This document shows, in pieces, positions 18,340 through 27,737 of a stretch of 64,000 nucleotides of DNA. How positions within the stretch are numbered: the stretch's first letter is position 1; each line of letters opens with the position of its first letter. Origin of the DNA: Halopseudomonas xinjiangensis (GTDB taxonomy: Bacteria; Pseudomonadota; Gammaproteobacteria; Pseudomonadales; Pseudomonadaceae); assembly GCA_011050525.1 (NCBI GenBank), contig DRFO01000004.1, positions 52,550 through 116,549 of the forward strand, given 5' to 3'. The notes beneath the pieces were generated by a model. It was given only the letters and a program-made list of their open reading frames with translations, did not search any database and had not been told where the DNA came from. Both the position numbers and the translations under genes were made by a program.

Positions 18340-19530
18340 ATGACCGTCACCGTTTCACCCACATTGGCTGCCGAAGCCTATGTTGATCGCAAGCGACACC
18401 TGTGGATGTTTTCGCTTATGGTGCCGGGGCTCGCTCTTGTCGGGCCGTTGATGTACGTGCTGGTGTCGCCCAGCATCGGCTGGCTGTGGATATCCACGAT
18501 TTTCGCCTACGGGGTCATTCCGCTACTGGACGCCCTGATAGGCGAAGACCAGAGCAATCCGCCTGAAGAAGCAGTGCCGGGGCTGGAAGCGGATCCCTAT
18601 TATCGCTACATCACCTATGCATTGGTGCCGCTGCTCTGGCTCAGTTTCCTGGTCAACGTGGTATTCATTGGCCTGTATGACCTGCCGTGGTACGGCACGC
18701 TGGCTATCATTCTGGCCGCAGGCGGCACCCTGGGTTACGGACTCAATCTGGGCCACGAGATGGGTCACAAGAAGACGTCGCTTGAGCGCTGGCTTGCCAA
18801 GATCACGCTGGCCCTGGGTTTCTATGGCCATTTCTTCGTCGAGCATAATCGTGGCCATCACCGTGACGTGGCGACGCCCGCCGATCCAGCTTCATCCAGA
18901 ATGGGGGAAAGCATCTACCGGTTCGTGTTCAGGGAGTTGCCGGGCGCTTTTTTCCGGGCCTGGGATCTGGAGGCAGAACGGCTTGACCGCTGTGGGAAGT
19001 CGACATGGAGCCTGAGTAACGAGATCATCCAGCCAGGCCTGATAAGCGTCGTGCTTTACGCAACGGTCATTTACCTGTTCGGCTTCGACATGATTCCAAT
19101 ATTGCTGCTCATCGCCTTCTGGGGTGCGTTTCAGCTGACCCAGGCGAACTACATCGAGCATTACGGACTGTTGCGCAGAAGGCTACCCAACGGGCGTTAC
19201 GAGCAGTGCCAGCCGCATCACTCATGGAACAGCAATCATCTGTTTTCCAACTGGGCGCTGTTTCACTTGCAGCGACATTCGGACCACCATGCCCATCCTA
19301 CCCGCCGCTACCAGTCGCTGCGTGACTTCCCTGATCTGCCGCGCCTGCCGAACGGTTATTTCGGAATGTACCTGCTGGCCTATTTTCCGCCGCTCTGGTT
19401 CAAGGTGATGGACAGGAAACTGCTCGATTCGGTCCAGCGCGATCCGCGGCGCATCAACTTCGAACCAGCCAAGCGGGCGCGCCTGATGCGCATCTATGGC
19501 CTGGATGAACCCTCGACGGCGGAGGTCTGA
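18340..19530 (+). CDS. alkB: Alkane 1-monooxygenase (alkane omega-hydroxylase)
   Basis: This integral-membrane diiron enzyme of 396 residues hydroxylates the terminal carbon of n-alkanes using electrons from rubredoxin. The histidine boxes are HEMGH (139-143), EHNRGHH (168-174) and LQRHSDHH (about 310-317), with NYIEHYG between them. SRMGESIYRF and HHSWNSNH are also family-specific. Aligning PLLDALIGED with the P. putida GPo1 enzyme recalled from memory places Ala56 at the position of Trp55. Small residues there go with use of longer alkanes. A rubredoxin gene follows after two bases, and GGAGG for it lies in the last codons. No rubredoxin reductase gene is nearby. Confidence 0.95.
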   Translation: MTVTVSPTLAAEAYVDRKRHLWMFSLMVPGLALVGPLMYVLVSPSIGWLWISTIFAYGVIPLLDALIGEDQSNPPEEAVPGLEADPYYRYITYALVPLLWLSFLVNVVFIGLYDLPWYGTLAIILAAGGTLGYGLNLGHEMGHKKTSLERWLAKITLALGFYGHFFVEHNRGHHRDVATPADPASSRMGESIYRFVFRELPGAFFRAWDLEAERLDRCGKSTWSLSNEIIQPGLISVVLYATVIYLFGFDMIPILLLIAFWGAFQLTQANYIEHYGLLRRRLPNGRYEQCQPHHSWNSNHLFSNWALFHLQRHSDHHAHPTRRYQSLRDFPDLPRLPNGYFGMYLLAYFPPLWFKVMDRKLLDSVQRDPRRINFEPAKRARLMRIYGLDEPSTAEV

Positions 19531-19532
19531 CT

Positions 19533-19700
19533 GTGAGCGTGTTCCGTTGTCCGGAATGTGATTATGAATACGACGAGGAAAAAGGAGACGCTCATCTGGG
19601 TTATCCCCCCGGGACGGCCTGGGGGGAGGTGTCTGAAGATTTCGTATGCCCGGATTGCGCCATAACTTACAAGGATGATTTCAATCCGACGGCGGGCTAG
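19533..19700 (+). CDS. Rubredoxin
   Basis: The 55-residue product starts with GTG, preceded by GGAGG, two bases after the alkB stop. It carries the four iron ligands as CPEC (Cys6, Cys9) and CPDC (Cys39, Cys42), with the usual aromatic and Pro-Gly pattern between (GYPPGTAW, EDFVCPDC). It is too short for many gene callers. Position makes it the electron donor to AlkB. The second CxxC is followed by Ala rather than the common Gly, and the C-terminus ITYKDDFNP is atypical. Whether it belongs to the AlkB-competent class must be tested. Its last four bases overlap the end of the convergent transporter gene. Confidence 0.88.
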   Translation: MSVFRCPECDYEYDEEKGDAHLGYPPGTAWGEVSEDFVCPDCAITYKDDFNPTAG

Positions 19701-21613
19701 AGCGGCCAGACCCAGAGCAGCACCGGAACGCTGACGCCGACTACGACAATTTCAAGCGGCAGGCCCAGACGCCAGTAGTCGCCAAAGCGAAAGCCGCCGG
19801 GCCCCAGAATCAAGGTGTTGTTCTGGTGGCCAATGGGCGTCAGGAAAGCGCAGGACGCGCCTATGGCCACGGCCATGAGAAAACTGTCGGGGTTGGCCTG
19901 CAATTGACTGCTGATGCTCAAGGCGATCGGACACATCACCGCAGCGGTAGCGGCATTGTTCATGAAATCCGACAGCGTCATGGTAGCCACCAGAATCAGA
20001 ATCAGGGCCAGCACCGGATCGCCCTGCGCCACCTGCTGCAGCAGGGTCTGCGCCAGCAGGTCTGCCGCACCGGTTTCGGCCATGGCGGTAGCCAGGGGGA
20101 ACAGGGCGCCGAGCAGTACTATGATCGGCCAGTCCACTGCCTCATAGATCCGGCGCAAGGGGATGACCTTGGTCACCATGTAACCCAGCACTCCCGCCAC
20201 AAAGGCCACCTGGGCAGGTAGCAGGCCAAAGGCCGCGAGAAGCACTGCCGCGGCCATGATGCCCAAGGCGGTAGCAGCCTTCCTTCCATCGGGAATGATG
20301 ATGCTGCGCTGGGCCAGGGGAATGCAATGATGCTCTGCCGCAAAACCGGCAATCGCTTCCGGCAAGCCCTGCATCAACAGCACGTCGCCTGCTTGCAAGT
20401 CGGTCCAGCGCAAGCGGCTGATGGATCTGTGACCCTTGCGTGAAATAGCCAGTAAGTTGATGCCGTAGCGGGTACGTATCTGCAAATCGGACGCGCTGCG
20501 ACCAATCACCGTGGCGCCCGGCTGGGCTACCAGTTCCTGGATGACGATGTCGCTGTTTGGCGCCACCTTTTTCTGCTCGGCTTCCTTGTTTTTCGCCGCG
20601 TCATTGTCACCATCGACCGGGTTCGAGGTTTCAGGCTCCGCTGGGGCAAGGTCGGGTCCGTCGGGCTGTGTTCTTGCGTCGTCCGCCATCACCGGGTCGG
20701 TGGGCTCGGCGGCTCCCTCGGTATCGACTGCTTCTTCAAGTTTCAGACCCAGGCGGGTGAGCGTGGGTCCAAGACCTTCCGGTTCTGCCTCGATCACCAG
20801 AATATCGCCTGCGCGCAGGACGCTGCCGGGATAGGGAGCGGTGACGCGGAAGTCATTGCGCACCATGCCGACTATCTGACCATCCACCTCCTCGAGCCGC
20901 TTTTCAATATCACCCAGTGTTTTGCCTACGGCCTTGGCGCCCTCGGCGATATGCACCTCAGTCAGATAGGTTCCGGTATCAAACGAGTCCATCTCAGCCT
21001 GGATACGGACGGGCACCAACCAGCGTGCAGCACCCACGGCGAACATTATCCCAAGCACTGCGACAACGACGCCAACGGGGGCAAAGTCGAACATGGCGAA
21101 ACCACTGCCGGTGGCTTTCGCGCGGAACCCAGCGACAATCAGGTTGGGCGGCGTGCCGATCAAGGTGGTCATGCCGCCGAGAATGGTTCCAAAGGCCAGC
21201 GGCATCAGCACCTTGCCGGGGGGGATATTTTGCTTGGCCGCCAGTTGCAGGGCGATGGGCATCATCAGGGCCATGGCGCCGACGTTGTTCATGAACGCCG
21301 AGAGTAGTGCGCCGAGCAGTACCAGGGCACTCAGCGCCACGAGAGGGTTGCCTTGCCGGGGCAGGACTTTCTGCGCCATCGCCTCCACCGCGCCGGTAGT
21401 CTGCAAGCCGAAACTTAATATCAATACCGCCCCCACGGTGATCACCGCAGGGTTGGAGAAGCCGGCAAACGCCGCCTCGCCAGGGGTCAGTCCGGCCAGT
21501 ACGCAGGCAAGCAGCGCCGCCACAGCCACCACGTCGTGTCGCCAGCGGCCCCATAAGAACAAGGCAATAGTGATGCCCAGTATGGCGAAGATCAGTCCCT
21601 GGTCAGTAGTCAT
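19697..21613 (-). CDS. SLC13/DASS-type anion transporter with two RCK_C domains
   Basis: The 638-residue membrane protein has two sets of transmembrane helices (about 1-185 and 455-638) flanking a cytoplasmic region. Each helix set carries the repeated SLC13 hairpin signature (FMNNVGAMALMMPIA and FMNNAATAAVMCPIA). The middle region has two TrkA-C-like RCK domains (about 195-285 and 355-435). Between them lies a linker of roughly 60 residues made almost only of Asp, Glu, Pro, Ala and Thr. Relatives move sulfate, dicarboxylates or other anions with sodium. The substrate here is not predictable. It overlaps rubredoxin by four bases tail to tail. Confidence 0.82.
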   Translation of the reverse strand: MTTDQGLIFAILGITIALFLWGRWRHDVVAVAALLACVLAGLTPGEAAFAGFSNPAVITVGAVLILSFGLQTTGAVEAMAQKVLPRQGNPLVALSALVLLGALLSAFMNNVGAMALMMPIALQLAAKQNIPPGKVLMPLAFGTILGGMTTLIGTPPNLIVAGFRAKATGSGFAMFDFAPVGVVVAVLGIMFAVGAARWLVPVRIQAEMDSFDTGTYLTEVHIAEGAKAVGKTLGDIEKRLEEVDGQIVGMVRNDFRVTAPYPGSVLRAGDILVIEAEPEGLGPTLTRLGLKLEEAVDTEGAAEPTDPVMADDARTQPDGPDLAPAEPETSNPVDGDNDAAKNKEAEQKKVAPNSDIVIQELVAQPGATVIGRSASDLQIRTRYGINLLAISRKGHRSISRLRWTDLQAGDVLLMQGLPEAIAGFAAEHHCIPLAQRSIIIPDGRKAATALGIMAAAVLLAAFGLLPAQVAFVAGVLGYMVTKVIPLRRIYEAVDWPIIVLLGALFPLATAMAETGAADLLAQTLLQQVAQGDPVLALILILVATMTLSDFMNNAATAAVMCPIALSISSQLQANPDSFLMAVAIGASCAFLTPIGHQNNTLILGPGGFRFGDYWRLGLPLEIVVVGVSVPVLLWVWPL

Positions 21614-21650
21614 GAAATTTTCTTGTAATGATGGGCTTCGAGGAAGGCAT

Positions 21651-23030
<1,380 letters not shown>

Positions 23031-23109
23031 GGCGCGGCAACCTGCGGACAATTGGCAGAGCAGTGTACCAGAACGGCGATTGTCGAATCCTCAACCCTTG
23101 TCTGGGCGC

Positions 23110-24099
23110 CTACGTTTGCTTGCTGGAATACACTGTGGTGCGGTTGCGTCCGTTCTCCTTGGATTCATACAGTGCCTTGTCGGCATGTTCTACCAGCATG
23201 GCGTGTTCGGTCATCTTGCTATCGATACAGGCCACCCCAAGGCTTACGGTAAACTCCAGCAACTGGCCGCCCTGATCGACCCGCAGACGCTCGATCGACT
23301 GGCGCAAGCGTTCGGCGAACTGCTTCGCCCCGGCCAGATCGGTATCCGGCAACAGCACGACGAATTCCTCGCCACCGTAACGACCGGCGAAATCAGTTCC
23401 GCGGGCCAGTTGTCGAGTGACGCGGGCGACTTCCCGGATGACCTCGTCACCGGCTTGATGCCCATGGGTGTCGTTGACCAATTTGAAGTGGTCGATATCG
23501 AACATGACCAGGCTGGTCGAGGTCTCGTAACGCATATGCCGGGCGAATTCGCGCTCCAGGCAATGTTCCCAGTGGCGGCGATTCAGCAAGCCGGTCAGGC
23601 CGTCGCGCAGGGCGAGTTCCTGCAGCTGGGCATTGGCAGATTCCAGCTGACGCTTGTTCACTGCCACGCCGGTAACGTCATAGATGATCAGGCACACGTG
23701 ATCGGTGTCACCATTGGTGCTGCGCAGGGGCAGGATGGTGACGTTCTGGTACATTTCGTCAGCGAGCCCGGTAATCGGCTGGTAACTCTTGAAGCGGACC
23801 AGGTTGGGACGCTGCTCCCAGATGGTAAACGCCCGTGTGCCGAGCATGACGGCAGTCTCTACCTTGTGGGTGAACCACGACTCGTCAATCTCGGGAAAAA
23901 GCCGGAACAGGGACTGCCGGGAAGCCTCGGTGGCGCTCAGTCCCGAGTGGTTTTCCATGAAGCTGTTCCACACCTCGATCTTGTATTCTCGATCAAACAC
24001 CACGACGCCTACATCTATGCTCTGCACGATATCCAGAAGCCAGTGAAGTTCGTTGATGTCAAAAGAAGCAGGCATACGAAGGGTCCCGTGTTCAATCAT
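23110..24099 (-). CDS. PAS-GGDEF diguanylate cyclase
   Basis: The 329-residue cytosolic protein has a PAS domain (about 15-140, with VGVVVFDREYKIEVWNSFME), a short coiled linker and a GGDEF domain. GGEEF is intact and RGTD stands five residues before it as an inhibitory I-site. It is expected to make cyclic di-GMP. Its first eight bases overlap the end of the upstream receiver-CheC gene, so the two are translationally coupled and probably form one signalling unit. The upstream protein may modulate the cyclase. No phosphodiesterase domain is present. Confidence 0.87.
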   Translation of the reverse strand: MIEHGTLRMPASFDINELHWLLDIVQSIDVGVVVFDREYKIEVWNSFMENHSGLSATEASRQSLFRLFPEIDESWFTHKVETAVMLGTRAFTIWEQRPNLVRFKSYQPITGLADEMYQNVTILPLRSTNGDTDHVCLIIYDVTGVAVNKRQLESANAQLQELALRDGLTGLLNRRHWEHCLEREFARHMRYETSTSLVMFDIDHFKLVNDTHGHQAGDEVIREVARVTRQLARGTDFAGRYGGEEFVVLLPDTDLAGAKQFAERLRQSIERLRVDQGGQLLEFTVSLGVACIDSKMTEHAMLVEHADKALYESKENGRNRTTVYSSKQT

Positions 24100-25099
24100 T
24101 GATCAGGAAATCGAGCTTTTCACGTAGACGGGGCACTGAATCCTCGGTGAACAGCAGCATCAGATCGAAATGGATGTCCAGGTCCTCCAGAGCGTAGCTG
24201 ATCTCTACGGCCAGGGTACGCTTCCAGCGACGCTGGTTGATTCTTATCAGGTCTTCAATCGGGCAGTGCTGGCCCAGAATCAATGGATGGCTCTGTGACA
24301 AGGTAATATTCAACTGCTCTGAGAGGCCGTTCAGGCAGGCGCCAATTATAATGCTGGCCAGATCAAGCAGCATCTCCAGCTTGGCGCTTTCATCCAGGTG
24401 TGTATTCAGCAGTTTGGCAACGTCGTCGATTTCCGCATCGTGAAAAATCAGCAGTGCCTCGCCCGCCACCCCGCCACCGATATAACCCTGGCAGATAGCG
24501 GACAACCTTTCGCCACGTTGCGCGTCGGCCAGCGCCATATGCAATTCGCCGACTTCAAGGATACTTACGTTGGGAATCGGGAGCTTGATGAACACGCCCA
24601 ACACGCGGGCCAGCAGTTCGGCTGCCCGGCCCATGGCGACGTTGGCGATCTCGCGGAAGGCATCACGGAAAGAGATGCTCGGCATGTCCGATAGAATCAT
24701 GGCCGCTGTTTGCGGCGCAGGCGCCAGAGGCACCTCTACGCCCAACGCGTTAAGTGCCTGAGCCAGCTGCAGTGGATCAGCCGGCTTTTTGATGAAGGCC
24801 TTCGCGCCTAGCGCTTTGGCGCGCCGTACCGCTTCGTCCTGAACGTCCCCGGAGACGACGATGACTTCTGCATGCAACCCCTCTTTGCGTAGCCCCGCCA
24901 GCACGCCAAAGCCGTCCAGCTCGGGCATGGTCAGGTCAAGCAGCACGATCTGCCCGTGACCCTGGCGGATGGCCTGCAAACCTTCAAGACCATTGGTGGC
25001 CTGCGTGATCCGAAACGGCCAACTGGTCGGCAGGGCTCTTATAAGCTGCTTGCGGGCCATGGTGGAGTCATCGCACACCAGAAGGGGGATGGCGCTCAC
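24092..25099 (-). CDS. Response regulator with a CheC/CheX-like output domain
   Basis: The 335-residue protein has an N-terminal receiver domain with Asp10-Asp11, phospho-acceptor Asp55 (VLLDLTMPELDG) and Lys104/105 (AFIKKP). A C-terminal region (about 140-335) resembles CheC phosphatases, with SFRDAFREIANVAMGRAAELL matching the first CheC helix pattern. CheC proteins dephosphorylate CheY-like receivers, so this may act on its own or another receiver. No histidine kinase gene is adjacent. It overlaps the downstream PAS-GGDEF gene by eight bases. This suggests a phosphorylation signal that is passed to, or tuned with, cyclic di-GMP output. Confidence 0.75.
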   Translation of the reverse strand: MSAIPLLVCDDSTMARKQLIRALPTSWPFRITQATNGLEGLQAIRQGHGQIVLLDLTMPELDGFGVLAGLRKEGLHAEVIVVSGDVQDEAVRRAKALGAKAFIKKPADPLQLAQALNALGVEVPLAPAPQTAAMILSDMPSISFRDAFREIANVAMGRAAELLARVLGVFIKLPIPNVSILEVGELHMALADAQRGERLSAICQGYIGGGVAGEALLIFHDAEIDDVAKLLNTHLDESAKLEMLLDLASIIIGACLNGLSEQLNITLSQSHPLILGQHCPIEDLIRINQRRWKRTLAVEISYALEDLDIHFDLMLLFTEDSVPRLREKLDFLIND

Positions 25100-25334
25100 A
25101 TCAAACGTCCTTATACATGTCGGGCCTGATCAGAAAGAGGCATGATACGGCTTGGGTAACGCTTGCAGGCAAATGGCCAGCAAAATCCGTTCTGCGCAAG
25201 CATGACAACTTATTGACCCTTTGAGAAGTGATAGTCTACATCTGTCAGACATTTTCATCGCCATTTGCGACAATCGGTGTGAACAGATTAGCAAACGGTC
25301 TCATTGCGGCATATGGCCGGCACAAGGATCCCCG

Positions 25335-26384
25335 ATGTCAGCGAGATTGGAGTCAAGTCAGCAGCATAGACGTGCTGTTCTCAAGGCATTGCTTTGGATC
25401 AGCTTGTTCGGCGGTCTTCTGTTTGGCGGAGTCAATGCGGCCCGGGGATTATGGGTGCTGGCCGGCCTGGAAATTGCCTACGCAATTTTCTCCTGCGCGT
25501 TGCTGCGTATTATCGGGACCACCAAGCATCTTCAGGCCTGGACGGTCGCCTATCTGCTGCCGTTCTTCGGCCTGATGATTTTTGCGCTGCTGCTGCCCCG
25601 CACGTCATCCACCGTCTTTGTCTGGATCCAGACAATTCCCATCATCTGCTATCTGTTGCTCGGGTTGCGTGCCGGCTTATGGTTGTCAGGGGTTTTTGTC
25701 TGTCTCGGCGTGCTGGCATTCAACTACCGATACATGACGGATTCGTCATTGATGAACGTCGTCATCGTTGCAAACGTAGGGTTGAGCAGTCTGGCCATGA
25801 TGTTGTTTTCCCATGTGTACGAGCGCAGCCGCGTAGACAACGAACAACGCCTGATTGAACTGGCCAGCACCGATGGTTTGACTGGTCTGGCCAATCGGCT
25901 GAAGCTGGCGGAAGTGTTCGAGCGCGAGCGCGGCCATGCCCGGCGGGACAATCGTCCGTTATCGCTGATCGTTCTCGATCTGGATCACTTCAAGCGCATC
26001 AATGATAAATACGGGCACGATGGCGGTGATCAGGCCCTGCGCCACGTGGCGGATCTGCTGCCCCAGCGGCTGCGTGAAACCGATTTGCTGTGCAGGCTGG
26101 GAGGGGAAGAGTTCGCCATCCTGCTACCGGGAGCTGACCTGGAAAAAGCGGCTTCTGTGGCTGATACGCTTCGCCAGCAGTTGGCCAAATCTCCACTGCA
26201 GCAGGGTGACGGCCAACTGACCATGACGTTCAGTGCAGGCGTTGCTGTTCTGGGCGAAGACGGCAGCGATCTGAACGCCCTGTTGCTGACCGCCGACCGG
26301 CGAATGTACGAAGCCAAGGGCGGCGGTCGAAATCAGGTAGTCGCCGCTGGCCAGCAATATTCGTTGGCATCGGATCCGCGATGA
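25335..26384 (+). CDS. Membrane-anchored GGDEF diguanylate cyclase
   Basis: The 349-residue protein has five or six hydrophobic helices in its first 175 residues, forming a MASE-like sensor, then a GGDEF domain. ASTDGLTGLANRLKL opens the catalytic domain, GGEEF is intact, and RETD stands five residues before it as an I-site. The start at 25335 follows AAGGA. The frame is open from 25221 but the upstream residues show no domain. It is divergent from the receiver-CheC/GGDEF operon, so three signalling genes share this region. The signal sensed is unknown. Confidence 0.85.
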   Translation: MSARLESSQQHRRAVLKALLWISLFGGLLFGGVNAARGLWVLAGLEIAYAIFSCALLRIIGTTKHLQAWTVAYLLPFFGLMIFALLLPRTSSTVFVWIQTIPIICYLLLGLRAGLWLSGVFVCLGVLAFNYRYMTDSSLMNVVIVANVGLSSLAMMLFSHVYERSRVDNEQRLIELASTDGLTGLANRLKLAEVFERERGHARRDNRPLSLIVLDLDHFKRINDKYGHDGGDQALRHVADLLPQRLRETDLLCRLGGEEFAILLPGADLEKAASVADTLRQQLAKSPLQQGDGQLTMTFSAGVAVLGEDGSDLNALLLTADRRMYEAKGGGRNQVVAAGQQYSLASDPR

Positions 26385-26499
26385 ATGGTCATAGGTCTGG
26401 CGGATGTGTGAAATTTTAAACAAAGCGTAAATTTTAATTGAATGCTTGGGCGGCTCTTCTACACTCAGATCACGGTCTGTTTAACAGAGGAGTTTCGAT

Positions 26500-27621
26500 A
26501 TGCATATTGGTGTGCCCAAGGAAATCAAGAATCACGAGTATCGGGTAGGCTTGACGCCGCAGGCAGTCGCCGAACTGGTTCGCAACGGGCACCGCGTTAC
26601 GGTAGAGCGTGGTGCTGGCGCCGCCATCGGTTTCAGCGATGACGATTACCTGGCTGCGGGGGCGCAATTGGCCGGGACTGCCGAGGCTTTTGCCGCGGAC
26701 ATGATAGTCAAAGTGAAAGAGCCGCAGGCTGAAGAACGTGCTCGGCTGCGTCGTGGGCAGATTCTGTTTACCTATCTGCACCTCGCTCCTGACCCTGCTC
26801 AGACGGAAGATCTTCTGACAAGCGGAGCAACCTGCATCGCCTATGAAACCGTGACCGACGTCAACGGCCGTCTGCCGCTGCTGGCACCGATGTCGGAGGT
26901 GGCGGGACGGATGGCTATTCAAGCCGGCGCCGGTTGCCTGGAGAAGGCGCGGGGCGGCAGGGGCGTACTGCTGGGTGGAGTGCCTGGGGTGCCCCGTGGC
27001 AAGGTGGTCATTCTGGGTGGCGGCGTGGTGGGAGCGAACGCGCTGGCGATGGCGGTGGGTCTGGGGGCCGATGTAACGGTGCTGGACAAGAATCCTGATG
27101 TGCTCCGCCGTCTGGATGCCCAATACGGCAATCGTATCAATACGCTTTACTCAACCGCATCAACCGTCGAGGAGCAGGTTCTGGGTGCCGATCTGGTAAT
27201 TGGAGGGGTGCTTATTCCTGGTGCGGCGGCCCCGAAGCTGATCAGTGCCGAGCTGGTCTCCCGAATGCAGTCGGGAGCGGTTCTGGTGGATGTAGCTATC
27301 GACCAGGGCGGTTGCGCGGAAACGTCACGGCCTACGACCCATGCCGACCCAACCTATATAGTCGACGGTGTGGTGCATTATTGTGTGGCGAATATGCCTG
27401 GAGGGGTTGCGCGGACTTCAACTCAGGCATTGAACAACGCCACGTTGCCGTTTGTGCTGGCGCTGGCGAACAAGGGTGTCAAGCGTGCGCTGACTGACGA
27501 TAAGCACCTGGCTCGCGGCCTGAATGTGGCTGATGGTCAACTGACGAACGCAGAAGTAGGCGAGGCGCTGGGCATGCCAGTGCAGACGCTGGAGACCGCT
27601 ATCGCTGCATTGCCTGATTGA
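26500..27621 (+). CDS. ald: Alanine dehydrogenase
   Basis: This NAD-dependent enzyme of 373 residues interconverts L-alanine with pyruvate and ammonia, usually in alanine catabolism. The start [20 protein letters not shown] is the family opening. The substrate region KVKEPQAEE and the loop [12 protein letters not shown] are present. The Rossmann motif [21 protein letters not shown] leads to LDKN, whose Asp selects NAD over NADP. A GAGGAG ribosome site precedes the ATG. The gene stands alone, and the upstream 115 bases are AT-rich and probably contain its promoter. No Lrp-type regulator is adjacent. Confidence 0.95.
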   Translation: MHIGVPKEIKNHEYRVGLTPQAVAELVRNGHRVTVERGAGAAIGFSDDDYLAAGAQLAGTAEAFAADMIVKVKEPQAEERARLRRGQILFTYLHLAPDPAQTEDLLTSGATCIAYETVTDVNGRLPLLAPMSEVAGRMAIQAGAGCLEKARGGRGVLLGGVPGVPRGKVVILGGGVVGANALAMAVGLGADVTVLDKNPDVLRRLDAQYGNRINTLYSTASTVEEQVLGADLVIGGVLIPGAAAPKLISAELVSRMQSGAVLVDVAIDQGGCAETSRPTTHADPTYIVDGVVHYCVANMPGGVARTSTQALNNATLPFVLALANKGVKRALTDDKHLARGLNVADGQLTNAEVGEALGMPVQTLETAIAALPD

Positions 27622-27737
27622 TACGCAGGTGAAGGCAAACCACCCGAAAGGGGGATTGTTGCCAGCGTTCATCAGCCATACTGTCTGGCGAATTGATTTT
27701 CTCGTCTGCGACACGTATCCGGAGGATGAACGAATAC

